Shown here: piece after piece, positions 1 through 11,734 of the stretch | Layout of the letters: each line of letters begins with the position of its first letter | How positions within the stretch are numbered: the first letter of the stretch is position 1 | Assembly (NCBI GenBank): GCA_963576475.1 | Contig: OY754977.1 | Coordinates: 32,615,672-32,679,671, forward strand | Direction of reading: 5' to 3' | DNA from: Molanna angustata | Lineage: Eukaryota > Arthropoda > Insecta > Trichoptera > Molannidae | Length of the DNA: 64,000 bases | The notes under the pieces: model-generated | What the model was told of the DNA's origin: nothing | Database searches by the model: none | Seen by the model: only the letters and a program-made list of their open reading frames with translations | Translations under genes and position numbers: made by a program

Positions 1-1483
1 TTTATCTCTAATTACGCCACCCTCGGAATACATAATGCCATCTTCATATCTGCCCCGCGAATTAATTAAATTTGCATTTTCCTCGGGTGTCGTGTCGTTA
101 TCCCCTCGGGCTCTTCTGACGACTCGTTTCGGACTAACGACATCGTCGGCGTCAGTAGAATTGTCATGAACCACCATCTGCTGTCCACCAAATGATCTTA
201 GTATGGTAGCAGAGTTGAACATGTGAGTTGTGTAGTCCTCGGCGACTTGGGGTATGTGGTATAGAATTTTGATCACGTATCCGATCGTGACAGACTGATC
301 TTCCAAGTCAACTGGAACTCCCAGACCAATAATCAACTAAAATACAAAATGGCGATGATTTTGATGAATAATTAATAATTTGTATACAATAATATCGAGG
401 TAAAAACTATTTAAATAATACAAGTTACTACTACACGTACAATAAAAGTCGTATTACGGGAGTTATTTAAAAATAATGTAAGAAAAAGTTGATGTTCCGT
501 AAGCAGTATTCTCGCAGTACGGGACCTTACCTTTTTTTTACATTTTTCTCAAATAAATCTTGTAATACGACTCTAATATATATTTTATTGTGTAGGTATA
601 TATTTTTTGTATATGTTGAATGTGTTAATAAATTTTATAATAAGGTAACAAACATCTTCTTGAATATGAATCTTGAACAAGGTGAAATAGCTATCGACCT
701 TAAATAAATAATATACTCGTAATATGTTGAATCCAAAACATAGTATTTTTTATATGATTTAAGAAAATAAGATAAAATTTTTATCGCAAATAAAACTTGT
801 AAATATCCACAGAAGTGCCATAAAAGAGCAGAGTGGACATCAATAGTGATAACAATGATAAAAGGAAATAAAAAATTGAAGACACCCTTTATTCAAAATT
901 TTCTACACATATTAAAATTATAATCGAATTTTCCCTGGTACAATTAATTTTAAATTAGTTGAAATGTATATTATTATAATTTGGACTGTTTTTACATTGA
1001 CAACGTGTAAAAAAAATAAGATATCTAAAACATGTAAAAAGTAAGGCACCTTAAAGATCTTAGGCTGTGTTTCTCGAACAAAGATTAATATACTTTGATT
1101 TCATAAAATTGTGTAGGTAATACTTTTGGTTGTTACATTGAAACCTAATGCCACCAAACATCTCAATATTGAACAATTTTATGAAATCAAAGTATTTTAA
1201 CTATAATATTACCGATACTTTTGTTGAAACAACCCAGCTGTTGAGTTAGAGCGGTCAGAAATATAATAGATCACAACATAAACAATATGTAAGACGTGTA
1301 GGTAGCTGTACCTACCTGAACCCTGGCTGGGTCACCATCGGGATAAAGAAGATATCTCTTCTGACGTTCCAGAGCGACGTGGTGTTCCAAGAAACCTTGA
1401 GGAAGAACAGATGGTTCGGCATTGAAGAATGTTTGACTCTCGATTATGCAGCACAACAAAACCAATATCCATTGACGATACAT
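1..1483 (-). CDS. DM4/DM12 family gene A, 5' part (partial, two exons)
   Basis: Exon 1 runs 1483-1316 and exon 2 runs 336-1, continuing out of the window. I chose the ATG at 1483-1481 because it opens a signal-peptide-like stretch (MYRQWILVLLCC) followed by a basic RQKR site and the family motif KRYLLYPDGDPARVQ. A GT donor follows at 1315-1314; the acceptor AG is at 338-337, and the junction is phase 0. Exon 2 opens with LIIGLGVPVDLEDQSVTIGY, the second conserved block of DM4/DM12 (Pfam DM4_12) proteins. It is followed by about 70 low-complexity, charged residues (PKRVVRRARGDND). The C-terminal cysteine block (CLLRxICE type) should lie in the next exon, outside the window. The 979-bp intron holds a small MITE. 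Family function is unknown; the proteins look secreted or membrane-associated. An in-frame ATG 17 codons upstream of the chosen start is possible but less signal-like. Confidence 0.85.
656..735. repeat. Fragment of foldback family FB3
   Basis: The motif AAGGTGAAATAGCTATCGAC and the sequence after it match one arm of the large palindrome at 33652-33860 and the fragment at 2778-2900. It is a decayed single arm inside the intron of gene A. Confidence 0.6.
1066..1240. mobile_element. Short MITE-like inverted repeat in intron 1 of gene A
   Basis: Arms of about 23 nt (ATACTTTGATTTCATAAAAT at 1090-1110, complement at 1172-1194) match almost perfectly. Weaker outer similarity (TTTCTCGAACAAAG against CTTTTGTTGAAAC) extends the element to about 170 bp. 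No transposase is present. Family not recognised. Confidence 0.6.
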
Positions 1484-2079
1484 AACTTCGTAATAAATTG
1501 TTCTGGAATAAAAACAAAATATTTTTTGTTTCAATTTTTTACTTGATTACTAGCCTGTTAAATCATTACCTTATTAGAAGGTTTCATACTAGGTTCAAAA
1601 GATTAAAAACAATAAGAATATTCATACTCTACTCGTAATTCTGAAAGGTTTATCATTATAAAGAAATAACCACATTCACAAGCGTTATTTTAAATTTCTT
1701 GGCCCTAATATGTATACAATTTTATATTAAATGAAAAGAGACACTTGAAAAGAGATGAAAGATGATATTCTAAAAAAAGACTATAAATAGTTGGCTTATA
1801 TCCATCGGAATATATGAATCTAACAATAAATTAAGCTTATTATGGTTTATTCACCATTGTTAAGTTTATTAAGAATATATCAAAGTTTTTAAGAATCAAA
1901 TTCAGTTTTCGGTTTTCAGCATTCCACAGTTACATATATATCAAAATTATTTCTATACATTTTCATGAAGACAAAACAATTCACATTACACCGGAGCACA
2001 ATTACGAGATAACACGAAGCTGCATTTTCTCATAACTCCAAAGACAAACACGACATTCGGACAAAGACACTTCTATTAA

Positions 2080-2130
2080 ATTTTCGTTTTTTTTCGTATT
2101 AAAATTTTTAAAACGAAAAAAAACGAAATA
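2080..2130. repeat. Small A/T hairpin
   Basis: CGTTTTTTTTCG and its complement CGAAAAAAAACG face each other across about 16 nt. The flanks 1484-2060 and 2130-2775 are AT-rich with nothing I can identify. Confidence 0.4.
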
Positions 2131-2777
2131 ACGGACATACGATTGATGAATAATTTGATCCTCAAGAAAACAATAGAAACATGGATTAGAAACAAGGGCA
2201 TTATATACCTACCTGCGGAAACATGATCAAGTTAAGTACAATAATTTATATTTTTATTTTATAAAAGGTATATTTTATAACAAGTTCTAGTTAATAACAA
2301 GTTTCATATTTTCCTTCTGTCAGATATAAAGCAAAAAAAGTTCTGCCACCTCGGAACAGGCTCAGCCTTGTGAGGTGGTTTATACCAAGTAAAAAATATA
2401 AAAAAATGTTTTATACCTACTATTTATTTAAATTGTACTGTATATTGTTATATTTTATTTGGTTTAAAAAAAACATATAGGTAAGTTATCTATCAGACGT
2501 CCTAAAACAGGTTTACCTAGTTGGACGTCCAATGAGACAATATAAAAAATAATACAGCTTAGAATAATGGAAGAAAATAACTAACCAACCACTAATTATT
2601 GTTAGATATCATAAATAATGAGTGTAATTTTAAAATTTATTTTGTGTTGTATAGATACTTAACGCTGTATTATGTATGGGTATTGTCACTATGTATCACA
2701 ACTTAATATTAAACCAAACCAAATTATGGTTTACAAAATATGATAGATTGTGTAACCCCAGGCCGCGCCGTCATAAT

Positions 2778-2900
2778 TTTGAAGATGCCCTAACAAGGTG
2801 AAATAGCTATCGACCAATAAAAAATATACGTAGAATCTAAAACACACCGTTTTCTTTTTTAATCTAAATTAAAATGGAATTCTACAAAATAAACTATACA
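2778..2900. repeat. Fragment of foldback family FB3
   Basis: GAAGATGCCCTAACAAGGTG, then AAATAGCTATCGACCAATAA and ATATACGTAGAAT, align with the right arm of the palindrome at 33652-33860, including the AAATGGAATTCTAC end. Only one arm is present here. Confidence 0.7.
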
Positions 2901-3339
2901 CAATTACTTATTATATATTGTGTATCTTTACAAAAATGTAGCGAAAACTTGATAATTAAATCAAGTATTTCCTGAAGCATTTTCGATTGATAAACTTTAT
3001 TTGATTATGTTTGAATTCAAAAGGACGTGAATCTCGAATTTCAATTAGCTCATTTCAGTAATTAAGTCATTCTGATTATTAAATTTGCTCTCATCAAATA
3101 TCAATTTGTATATTTCTGAAGATGAAAACTTTATATATTTTCAAAGAACAAATTTAATCAAAATTAAATTAAAAACGAGTGGGTTGTAGCCAACACTAAA
3201 CTCTCCACACCACAGTAAGTGTTCATGTTTCTTCTTGAAAGGTTAAAAATCTCTAAATGCTTTGTTATGAAGTACATTTCTATTAGATTCTTAAACAAAT
3301 ATAAGATTCTCAAAGGACAAAAGTTTTCACAATACGCAC

Positions 3340-4085
3340 AAAAATATTGTCACGAAACTCATAGTATGCACTTTCTACGTGATACCTGTTAAGAAATTTT
3401 AAGTAAAAATGCATTACTAGCAAGATGAGCTTGTACATATGATGAGACAGTGTATCAATGTAGAAGAATGCGGTGTTCGTTTCTCACTGCCTACCCCTTG
3501 ATGAGTAAGATAGAATTGAAAAGTAAAAATTACACTTGTCTATAGAGACACATACAATATCAATATGAAGTTGATCATTCTATTTTCCCATACAGAAGCT
3601 ATTTTACTTCTGTTATATACATTTTACATACAAGTATGAAATTTATTTCACATTTATATAGCGGACCATAGATTTTTTTCTTAATTTTTTGACAATCCTT
3701 GAACGCATTATTAAACACTAAAAATACCTCGATTTTCCAGACCGTGAGAGCATTTTGAAAATTTGGACAGATGAAATCATAGAGAAAAAATTGACGGATA
3801 TCTATGGAAAACTAATCGGCTCTTAATTAATGAACTTTACATAAATATATGATATCAATATTAAGTCAATCGGACTTATAGTTTGGGCTGTAGAGAGGAC
3901 CCCTATGTCTATGCACTTTACACATATGATGTAAATATGAAGTCGATCGGACTTATAGAGAGGACACAAAAAGGATAATCCGTACGGCGTACGCCATACA
4001 TACAGACATCACGACTGATCACGACGAAACTCACAGTGTGCACTCTCTACATGATACCCGTTGAGAAATTGATGTAAAAAAATAC
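3340..4085. repeat. Dispersed repeat family (copy 1, with a partial tandem duplicate)
   Basis: Blocks such as GACCGTGAGAGCATTTT, GATGAAATCATA, GAAGTCGATCGGACTTATAG, AGAGAGGACACAAAAAG and CATGATACCCGTTGAGAAAT recur at 43665-43920, and part recurs near 24455-24475. The ACGAAACTCA...GCACTTTCTAC block appears twice here (about 3352 and 4023). No ORF supports a protein, and I cannot assign a class. Confidence 0.6.
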
Positions 4086-4411
4086 GCTCGAAAATTGTGA
4101 AATCATGACTCTCTACTATTCCATAGTGTGGAGAGTAAAAAATATGTTTATAAATACTTAAAGGAAAAGGAAGTTTTCCTTCTATCTTTGATAAATATAA
4201 ATTTGCCTTTACTTGTAATATTGCATTTATCCGAAAATGTCTTTGACCCTTAAAACTTAAAAATCCCATAAAAGTTGTTCACTGAGATATTCTCTATGTT
4301 TTTTAAGAATTATTTCAATTACTAACTTCTGCGAACATCCACATCCTTGTCTCGTATCATTTAGTTACAGCTCCCCAACTATGCAGTTACAGCGTACTAC
4401 TATAACAATGA

Positions 4412-4651
4412 TTGCACGAGGCCATAATATACATACATGCCATAAGGCCATAATATACATACAGACCATAAGGCCATAATATACATATAAGCCATAAAGC
4501 CATAATATACATACAGGCCATAAGGCCATAATATACATATAGGCAATAAGGGCAATAAGGCCATAATATACATACAGGTCATAAGGCCATAATATACATA
4601 CAGGCTATAAGGGCATAATATACGTACAGGTCATAAGGCCATAATATATGA
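4412..4651. repeat. 26-bp minisatellite
   Basis: About eight to nine imperfect copies of GGCCATAATATACATACAGG plus CCATAA. Each unit itself contains two half-units (CCATAAGG / CCATAATA). ORFs through the array are repeat artefacts. Confidence 0.9.
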
Positions 4652-4796
4652 ATTGTAATTAATACTCTGTAATTTAATTAATGTCATTTATAATTTTAAA
4701 AATATATGTACCTACTTTTTTTCTAATTGTCTATATCTATATTTGCTCTTTCCATCTAAGTTTCCTATATATAATAATCCCAAGGTATTTAATACT

Positions 4797-5490
4797 TTTT
4801 TATTGACAAACATATTTTCAACATCTCAATAGAGACGAAGTAGGGATATTGTAGAAGAACCAGGAACTCGAGGCACCTACAGGGCTTACGACCTGTCATC
4901 AGCTGGTTTACGTGATCACTTTATGCGCTTGCGCAACGTTCACCAATTATGCCTTCTTATTGAGTTCCCTTATCGATGTAATTTTTGAAAGTTCTATATA
5001 TTTGAATAGTGTGTAAAATTTTACCTGACAATAATGCATTATTACTATTGCCATCTATGGAGTAACGGAGAAACCTTTTTGTAACGCCATATATTGAGAC
5101 ATTGAAAATTAATTTATTTGTAAACAATGAAAGCAACAGTCCTTATAAATGAGATGACGGTGTCACACACAGATGTCACCCCTGAACTGCGCCAGAAATA
5201 TTATTTCATTTTTGGCTTGTTTACCTACTTGTACCAATGTGTATGTAAATCGAAAATTCAAATGTTACACACTATTCAAATATATAGAACTTTCAAAAAT
5301 TACATCGATAAGGGAACTCAATAAGAAGGCATTATTAGTGAACGTTGCGCAAGCGCATAAAGTGATCACGTAAACCAACCGATGACAGGTCGTAAGCCCT
5401 GTAGGTCCCTCGAGTTCCTGGTTCTTCTACAATATCCCTACTTCGTCTCTATTGAGATGTTGAAAAAATGTTTGTCATTAAAAATACCAT
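4797..5490. mobile_element. Foldback element FB1, both long arms present
   Basis: The left arm (about 4797-5015) and right arm (about 5250-5490) are inverted copies of each other: CTCAATAGAGACGAAGTAGG against CCTACTTCGTCTCTATTGAG at the outer ends, and TTGCGCAAGCGCATAAAGTG with its complement inside. The spacer is about 230 bp (5016-5249). No transposase ORF is present. Single-armed copies lie at 20455-20755, 38800-39025 and 53460-53740, with a remnant at 7485-7560. It is probably a non-autonomous long-TIR DNA element. Confidence 0.85.
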
Positions 5491-6373
5491 TTGACTCCCG
5501 AAAGGGAAAAAAATCCAATATTTAATACTATTTACCATCTTAAGTTTAGAACAGCTGTCATTACAATAACCTAAGCAACATGCCACATCGCGGGAGTGGA
5601 CATCAAAGTACTTAAACGATAGTCACTTAGCTAAAAATATACTAAAGTAAAATTTAAGTATATAAATATCACCCGTGAATGGAGGTTATTGTTCCACTAT
5701 TTCCTTTTGTCTGCCTTACTAGGAATAATTCCTGTTTTAAGGCATACTTAAAAAATAGACAATAATTATTATTATTAACATAAGTTTTACCATTCTAAAT
5801 CACAAAGCAGATCAACAAATTACATCAGACAATATCTATATAAAAATAAAACGTTAACGATTTATAAAAATAACACTCTTTAAAACAAAAGAGACAATAA
5901 AAAAAACTTTTTCCACTGTTTTAGTCGGAAATAATATTACAATATTCAATAAATTGTTTGTTTGTTTTCTTCGAAACACTGCTTTTAGTCAATATACACA
6001 TTATCTCACCTGTTGTATTTCCTTACTGATTCATACAGGCAAAGATATGACCAAACTAACGGTAAAACAATTAAATGGAAAGTACATATGTATACCTACC
6101 TATATGAGTTGAAGTTATATTAAGTACTGATTCTGTGTCGTGATAACCAATCTCCCTGGGTAACTGTTCAATACATGCTTTAACGTTTACACCTTGGAAA
6201 ATGTAAACTTTGGTTTCTATATATAAGTAAATGGTTCGTAGTTCATCGCTGTCTATCATTTCATCACTAATGAAAAAATAAATAAATGAAGATATACGGT
6301 GCGTATTTGCAGACTTATGCCCTTTCTCAAAAAAGCAAATTTTAGTACAAAAAATAACGCTATTGTTATTTTA

Positions 6374-7109
6374 GCACTATGGTACCGAGATTGCTCATCT
6401 ACAGGGTTCAGTCAGCTACTCTTTATGTTATGCATTGTGTTATAGCTCACTTAGCGTTCTGTGAAGGTGAAGGGGCCGTTTATTGTACCCATATGCAGAG
6501 CGGGTGGTGGTGGTGTTAGTAGCGAATACGCACTTGCCAAACAATGTCGCTGTCAACCTATTGTTTTTAATTATTGAACATTAATCAATACACTGATTAA
6601 TGTTCAGTAAAGATTTATTACTACGGTACTACAAAATCGGCCTAAGTAAACATTAAATTGGCACTCTTTTCAGGGTGAAATGCCTAATACAAAAAAAAGT
6701 CGGCCATTTTGGCTGATTCCGTTCTTGTTAACTAAAGTTATTAGTGATTTAATTTATATTACAAAATATATTTCTTAAACCAAAATAAACACGTTTTAAG
6801 TTTTTAATTACAAAAAAAACACTTTATTTTTATTTATTTTATATTTATAGGAATAATAAGTGTGGTAAGTACCTACATATATTGAGCAGATTAATAATAT
6901 GATTTACACGGTGTGAAGAGTCACGTTTGTGAAATATATGTAGAAGTTATAGAGTATAAAGTTCGCTACTTCGGCCACCACCCGCTCCGCATATGGGGAC
7001 TGTCAACGGCCCCTTCGCAGAACGCTAGAATGAACAACAAAAAAACAATGCATGGCACGAAGAGTAGCTCAAGGAGCCCTCTAGATTAGCGATCTCGGCA
7101 CCATGGTGC
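6374..7109. mobile_element. Non-autonomous long-TIR element, about 736 bp
   Basis: The left end (6374-6530) and right end (6975-7109) are inverted copies. Both carry GCACnATGGTnCCGAGAT at the tip, then GAGCTACTCTTnGTG-like, GCGTTCTG and AGCGGGTGGTGG blocks. The middle is AT-rich and holds a smaller palindrome (TGAACATTAATCAAT, about 6568-6605). No coding sequence. Confidence 0.8.
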
Positions 7110-7124
7110 AAAAAGAACAGTCAG

Positions 7125-7565
7125 CAAGTGCAAGTCGATATTCACACAAGCGGACTGTCGATGACTTCATATCCATAAATATAGGGCATCAGAGAAGTGA
7201 CCAAGATCTCTGGAAACAAACAAGTTAGTGGGAATTTTCGGATAATAAGGCACCGTGTCTATGGCAAAATCGTTCGAAGGCTTTATAATTGTTCTTCGAG
7301 ATCATTAAATCCGCATGTCCAATGGGACCTTAAAGAGGCCCACGGACATCAACGAGGAGCTCCGATCTGGACATAATTGGTTGGAAACACTCCCAAAGGA
7401 TGTGATCCGAAGTTTGGTCCGGACATTGACAGACTGACTTGACGAAGAGGGAGCAATGTTGAATCGATGAAGATAAACGTTCCGCGAGTGCTTAAAGTGA
7501 TCACGTAATCCAGCTGATAATATAAACATATTATATAAACCCGTTTGGTTTCTATTGAGATATTA
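7125..7565. other. Unassigned GC-normal stretch, possible transposon debris
   Basis: This stretch is less AT-rich than its surroundings. Several frames look coding-like for short runs but are broken, and I recognise no protein motif. The last part (7485-7560: AAGTGATCACGTAA, TTTCTATTGAGATAT) matches the arm of foldback FB1. Confidence 0.3.
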
Positions 7566-7989
7566 TAAATTGTAATATACGAATTATCGTATATTAGATG
7601 TTTGTTAAAATATATTCATATAGACATGTTAAAAAAAAAAATTCAACTATCCGAATATTCGACTATGGAACAGAGTTAAGAAATTATATTTTACTAAAAT
7701 ATTGTTTGTGAAGCTCCGGAAATTAAGTCTGATTATTAATTATATAAAAACCCTTTGTTATTTAATTATTGAAACAGTTTTATTGTAATGTTCATGGAAA
7801 TATAACTTTTTATAGTATTCAATAAAAAGCTTATTAACTGTAATCTAATTATATTTTACTGTCAGATATGAACATTTAGACTAACGATATCCGTTCGTGC
7901 GATATTTTTACAAAATATTTATATCGATGCAATGATAGAAAAGCATCTGAAAAATATTTGTGTTTATCATATGTATAGTTATCGGTAAA

Positions 7990-8125
7990 TCACTTGACAA
8001 TTTTCGGCGGAGTAGGGGACGGTTTGCACAGCACCCTCTGGATTTGCTCGTCGTTTCAGTCGAATGATTCCGCCTCTGTACTGTAACTTTGCGTCTACGC
8101 TAACCGAATCAGTATTCGGTTAGTG
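7990..8125. other. GC-richer block with a perfect short palindrome
   Basis: CTAACCGAAT and ATTCGGTTAG flank a 4-nt loop (about 8098-8122). The block is richer in GC than its flanks. It lies just beyond the 3' end of the LINE on the minus strand. No ORF; role unknown. Confidence 0.35.
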
Positions 8126-8251
8126 TCGTCTCGTTGTATAGTTTTTAAAATCTCAGTAAGTACGTGGTCGTTTTTCATTTTTTTTTTTTACGGCGCTGGC
8201 CGATTTACTAATGATATTAATAACAATTAAGCACTACAAATAATAACACTC

Positions 8252-11200
8252 AATTATTATTATTACCATTTTACACTTCCTCAAAAGAATTAGCAGATCA
8301 ATGCGTAAATTGTAAATTATTTAAAAGAGCAAAATAAAATGCAACAAACGCATCATCAAGCTTTCAATTGGGAATAGTTCACCCATCCAGATACTTACAT
8401 AACATATCAAAGGATTAGGCTCTGAGGAGGTCTCTATACTATCTAACAACCCTACTGATTCCCGAATATTAACGTTTAAAAAATCTTTAACGATTCTACA
8501 TGTATTCATAATTACCGTTTTTTGCATTTTTATTATTAAATTTTTCGATAAATCTATAATTTCTATATTACGGATTAACGATTTTGGAATAATGCCAGTG
8601 GCTGAAATAATGAACGGTAATATTATTATTTTACGAGAATGCCAAAGTCTTTTAATCTCGTTACCTAAAGCGGTGTATTTTCTAATTTTTTCATCAAAAG
8701 TTTTTATAATATTACTAGAATTTGGAATAGCCACGTCGCAAATATATGTTGTTTTTTTAATTTTATCATGTATTATTAAATCGGGTCTGTTATGTTGAAT
8801 TGACCGGTCAGTTAATATTGTTTTATCGTAATAAAGCGAAATATTATTATTTTCTAAAAATGAAATCGGATCATATTCATAATATGGTTTTATGTTTATC
8901 GCGTCAATTAATTTATATTTAATAGCTAAATTTTGATGTATTATTTTTGCTATTTGGTTATGTCTAAATGTATATTCTGATTGCGCGAGAAAAGAACAGC
9001 CCGATATTATATGATCGATTGTTTCCGGAAAAGCCAAACATTTCCTACAACTATCATCAACTACATTTATGTCTTTTATTATATATTTTTGATAATTTTT
9101 AGTTTTTATTACTCTATCCTGAATTGCTATTATAAATCCTTCTAAATCCGCGTCCAAATCACCAATACTCAACCATTTGTTTGACCAAATTTTGTCAACA
9201 TAAGGTTGGTTGAGAAATTTTGGATGTATAGAATGAATTATTTTATTTAGCCACGAATTTAGAAGGTCGTCATTTATATTTATAATATTGTTATTGGCAT
9301 TCTCGTAATTTAAATTTAATGTTGTTAAATTTTTGTCCGCCTCACATATTACTTTATGCATTAAAGAACTATCAGATTTTTTGTGAAAGAAAGTTTTTAG
9401 CGATTCAATTTGATTATTATGTAACGATGTTATTTTTATTATACCCCTACCTCCTAAATTCCTAGGCAAATTGATTCGTTCAATCGCGGAATTAGGATGA
9501 TGACAACGAAATTTAGTTAAACGCGTTCTAATTGTTCTTTCTAAACTATCTAAATCTGTTTTTGACCATTTAATAATTTCAAAAGAATATGTCAATATCG
9601 GTATTGCCCAAGTATTAATAGCTTTAGTTAAGTTTTTAGCTGACAGATTGCATTTTAATATTTTCGTAATTCTATCTTTAAATTTTATATTAATATCAAA
9701 TTTTATTTTAGAGTGGTCTAATTTGTTAGACTGCGGATAACCTAGATATTTATAAACCTCCAACCCTTTCAAACTATCTATTTGGAAATTTCTTTGAATA
9801 TCACCACCCATTTCTAGTATTTTACCCTTTTCGACATGTAAAGTTTTACATTTATCTAAACCGAAAGACATTCTAATATCATCTGAAAATGCTTTTATTA
9901 TCCTAATCATTTTTTCCAATTCTGAATCAGATTTAGCATATACTTTTATATCATCCATATATATTAAGTGCGAAATTTTAATATTAGACCGTGGATGACC
10001 GTTAATTTTTATTCCATACTTAGATTCATTTAACATTTTAGAAAGCGGATTAAGAGCTAAACAAAACCAAAGTGGACTCAATGAATCTCCCTGAAAAATT
10101 CCGCGTTTAATTTTTATTCCTGGAATAGATATTTTATTAGAATTTAAATTTATTTTTAAATCTGTATTCCAGCCTAACATAATACATTTTAAAAAGTTTA
10201 TTAAAATTGGGCTAATTTTGTATATTTCTAATATTTTTATAAGCCACGAGTGCGGTACACTATCAAAAGCTTTTTTATAATCAATATATCCTACATGTAA
10301 ATTACGATTTTTAGTTTGTATTTGTTTAAGAATTACTGAATCAATTATTAGTTGTTCTTTACATCCTAAATATTTTCTACGACATCCTTTTTGTTCTTCC
10401 GATAAAATATTTTTTTCATCTACGTGTTTATAAATTAAATCCGTCATACAGGAAGTTAAAATTTTATAAATCGTAGGTAAACATGTTATCGGTCTAAATT
10501 GAGAAGGATTATTAATATTTTCATTTTTAGGTAATAAATATGTTATTCCTTTAATAAGAAAATTTGGAATATTTTGAGGATGTCGTATTAATTTTGATAA
10601 ATTTTTAGCCAAAAGTGGATGCAAAGAAGTGAAACGTTTATACCAAAAGTTATTTATTCCGTCGCAACCCGTGGCTTTCCAGTTATGAGATTTTATAATA
10701 TTTTTTGTTAATAAATCTAAAGTTATTTCAGAGAAACTCATTTCCTCCACATCAGCAAAATTCAGCTCCTCATCTTTTATCCACGGGCCCGAATTGTTAT
10801 GTTTTATATCGTTACTCCAAATTTTGGACCAAAAATCGCGAATATCTGATTCAGAGGTTAATGTTATATTATTATTAGTACTACTATTTTGACTATCTAA
10901 TTTGGAATAAAATAATTTTTCATTTTTTTTAAATAATTTATTATTATTATTTTTATTATAAATATAATTATATATTTTAAGTCTACTAGATTTGACTGCT
11001 AATTTTTGCTTTAAAAGATCTAATAAATCATTTATTGTATTTATGTTATTTGAGCTAAGTACATTATTATATCCAAAATTTACCCCAATTTTGCCTACAT
11101 GTCTTAATATATTTCTACTTCTATTCCCATTTTTGAATTCTATAACCCTAGCAATACTACTTCTCAATAACGTTACATCCCTTTCTAATCTAATTTGCCA

Positions 11201-11270
11201 ATCAGGTTTTTTATATATATACATATATACATGATTTGTATATTAATATTAAACCAATGTATTATTATTT
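8252..11270 (-). mobile_element. R4/Dong-like LINE, near full length, bordered by TAA repeats
   Basis: On the minus strand the element consists of a very short 5' region, one long ORF (11224-8321) and about 55 nt of 3' UTR ending in (TAA)n at 8266-8252. The other border also shows a TAA repeat (11269-11260). Known R4-clade elements of the Dong/Rex6 type insert into TAA microsatellites, so the borders fit. Exact ends are inferred because no empty site is available. Confidence 0.75.
8321..11224 (-). CDS. LINE reverse transcriptase with restriction-like endonuclease (967 aa)
   Basis: Single intact ORF for the retrotransposition protein, which nicks target DNA and primes reverse transcription from the nick. 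The reverse transcriptase spans roughly residues 185-480, with YIDYKKAFDSVPHSW (first catalytic Asp 315), GIFQGDSLSPLWF, and YMDD at 422-425. A CX2CX8HX4C finger lies at 726-743. It is followed by a PD-(D/E)XK-type endonuclease: RPD 813-815, Asp 830 in YICDVAIP, and KxxKY-like residues near 850. The order RT, CCHC, endonuclease marks the restriction-like-endonuclease LINEs; wording such as EEQKGC...GCKEQLIID suggests the R4/Dong group. The ATG at 11224 is the only upstream Met after an in-frame TAA about 20 nt before it. There is no N-terminal zinc finger, so the 5' end may be truncated. Confidence 0.85.
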   Translation of the reverse strand: MYIYKKPDWQIRLERDVTLLRSSIARVIEFKNGNRSRNILRHVGKIGVNFGYNNVLSSNNINTINDLLDLLKQKLAVKSSRLKIYNYIYNKNNNNKLFKKNEKLFYSKLDSQNSSTNNNITLTSESDIRDFWSKIWSNDIKHNNSGPWIKDEELNFADVEEMSFSEITLDLLTKNIIKSHNWKATGCDGINNFWYKRFTSLHPLLAKNLSKLIRHPQNIPNFLIKGITYLLPKNENINNPSQFRPITCLPTIYKILTSCMTDLIYKHVDEKNILSEEQKGCRRKYLGCKEQLIIDSVILKQIQTKNRNLHVGYIDYKKAFDSVPHSWLIKILEIYKISPILINFLKCIMLGWNTDLKINLNSNKISIPGIKIKRGIFQGDSLSPLWFCLALNPLSKMLNESKYGIKINGHPRSNIKISHLIYMDDIKVYAKSDSELEKMIRIIKAFSDDIRMSFGLDKCKTLHVEKGKILEMGGDIQRNFQIDSLKGLEVYKYLGYPQSNKLDHSKIKFDINIKFKDRITKILKCNLSAKNLTKAINTWAIPILTYSFEIIKWSKTDLDSLERTIRTRLTKFRCHHPNSAIERINLPRNLGGRGIIKITSLHNNQIESLKTFFHKKSDSSLMHKVICEADKNLTTLNLNYENANNNIININDDLLNSWLNKIIHSIHPKFLNQPYVDKIWSNKWLSIGDLDADLEGFIIAIQDRVIKTKNYQKYIIKDINVVDDSCRKCLAFPETIDHIISGCSFLAQSEYTFRHNQIAKIIHQNLAIKYKLIDAINIKPYYEYDPISFLENNNISLYYDKTILTDRSIQHNRPDLIIHDKIKKTTYICDVAIPNSSNIIKTFDEKIRKYTALGNEIKRLWHSRKIIILPFIISATGIIPKSLIRNIEIIDLSKNLIIKMQKTVIMNTCRIVKDFLNVNIRESVGLLDSIETSSEPNPLICYVSIWMGELFPIESLMMRLLHFILLF

Positions 11271-11454
11271 TGTTAAGTTGTTTGATATCATTGTAAATAC
11301 ATTGAGTTATATTATCAGAAATATTTAGATGGTTATTATTATTTTAAATGTATTGTGACATACCTAGATAATTCTTTTATTTTGTTTGATGCGAAATACG
11401 ATTACCATACATCGACTAAAATTATCACAAATAGTCATAGAATAATAATAAAAC

Positions 11455-11730
11455 TATAGAATACTCATTCCCATACAATGAAGTGAAGCCGTTTTATTGG
11501 TCGGCTCGTGTCAATATATGTATGACTCTGCTGGTAGACATCGTTCGTATAGTACTATTCGTTATGAGTTATGACTGCGTAAATAATTTTACCAGCAGTT
11601 ATTAAATTCCCTATTTGGAGAACGTATCACGCAAACGGCCAAATGATTACTGAATGCTCGTAGCAAAATGTTGACCAAATTAGTCAACATAAAGCAGTCG
11701 CGTTTAATGCAGGCTAAAGAGTATTCTATA
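11455..11730. mobile_element. MITE with short TIRs
   Basis: TATAGAATACTC at 11455-11466 is matched by GAGTATTCTATA at 11719-11730. The ends fit a TA target duplication. About 276 bp, no ORF. Possibly a mariner/Tc1-type non-autonomous element; family inferred only from the TA. Confidence 0.55.
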
Positions 11731-11734
11731 CTAT

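Noticed and set aside
4400..4582. Repetitive hydrophobic 60-codon ORF
   Set aside because: Translation of the 26-bp minisatellite.
7290..7530. Possible Tc1/mariner transposase remnant
   Set aside because: A few words look suggestive, but I could not find a DDE motif or consistent frame, so it is listed only as unassigned.
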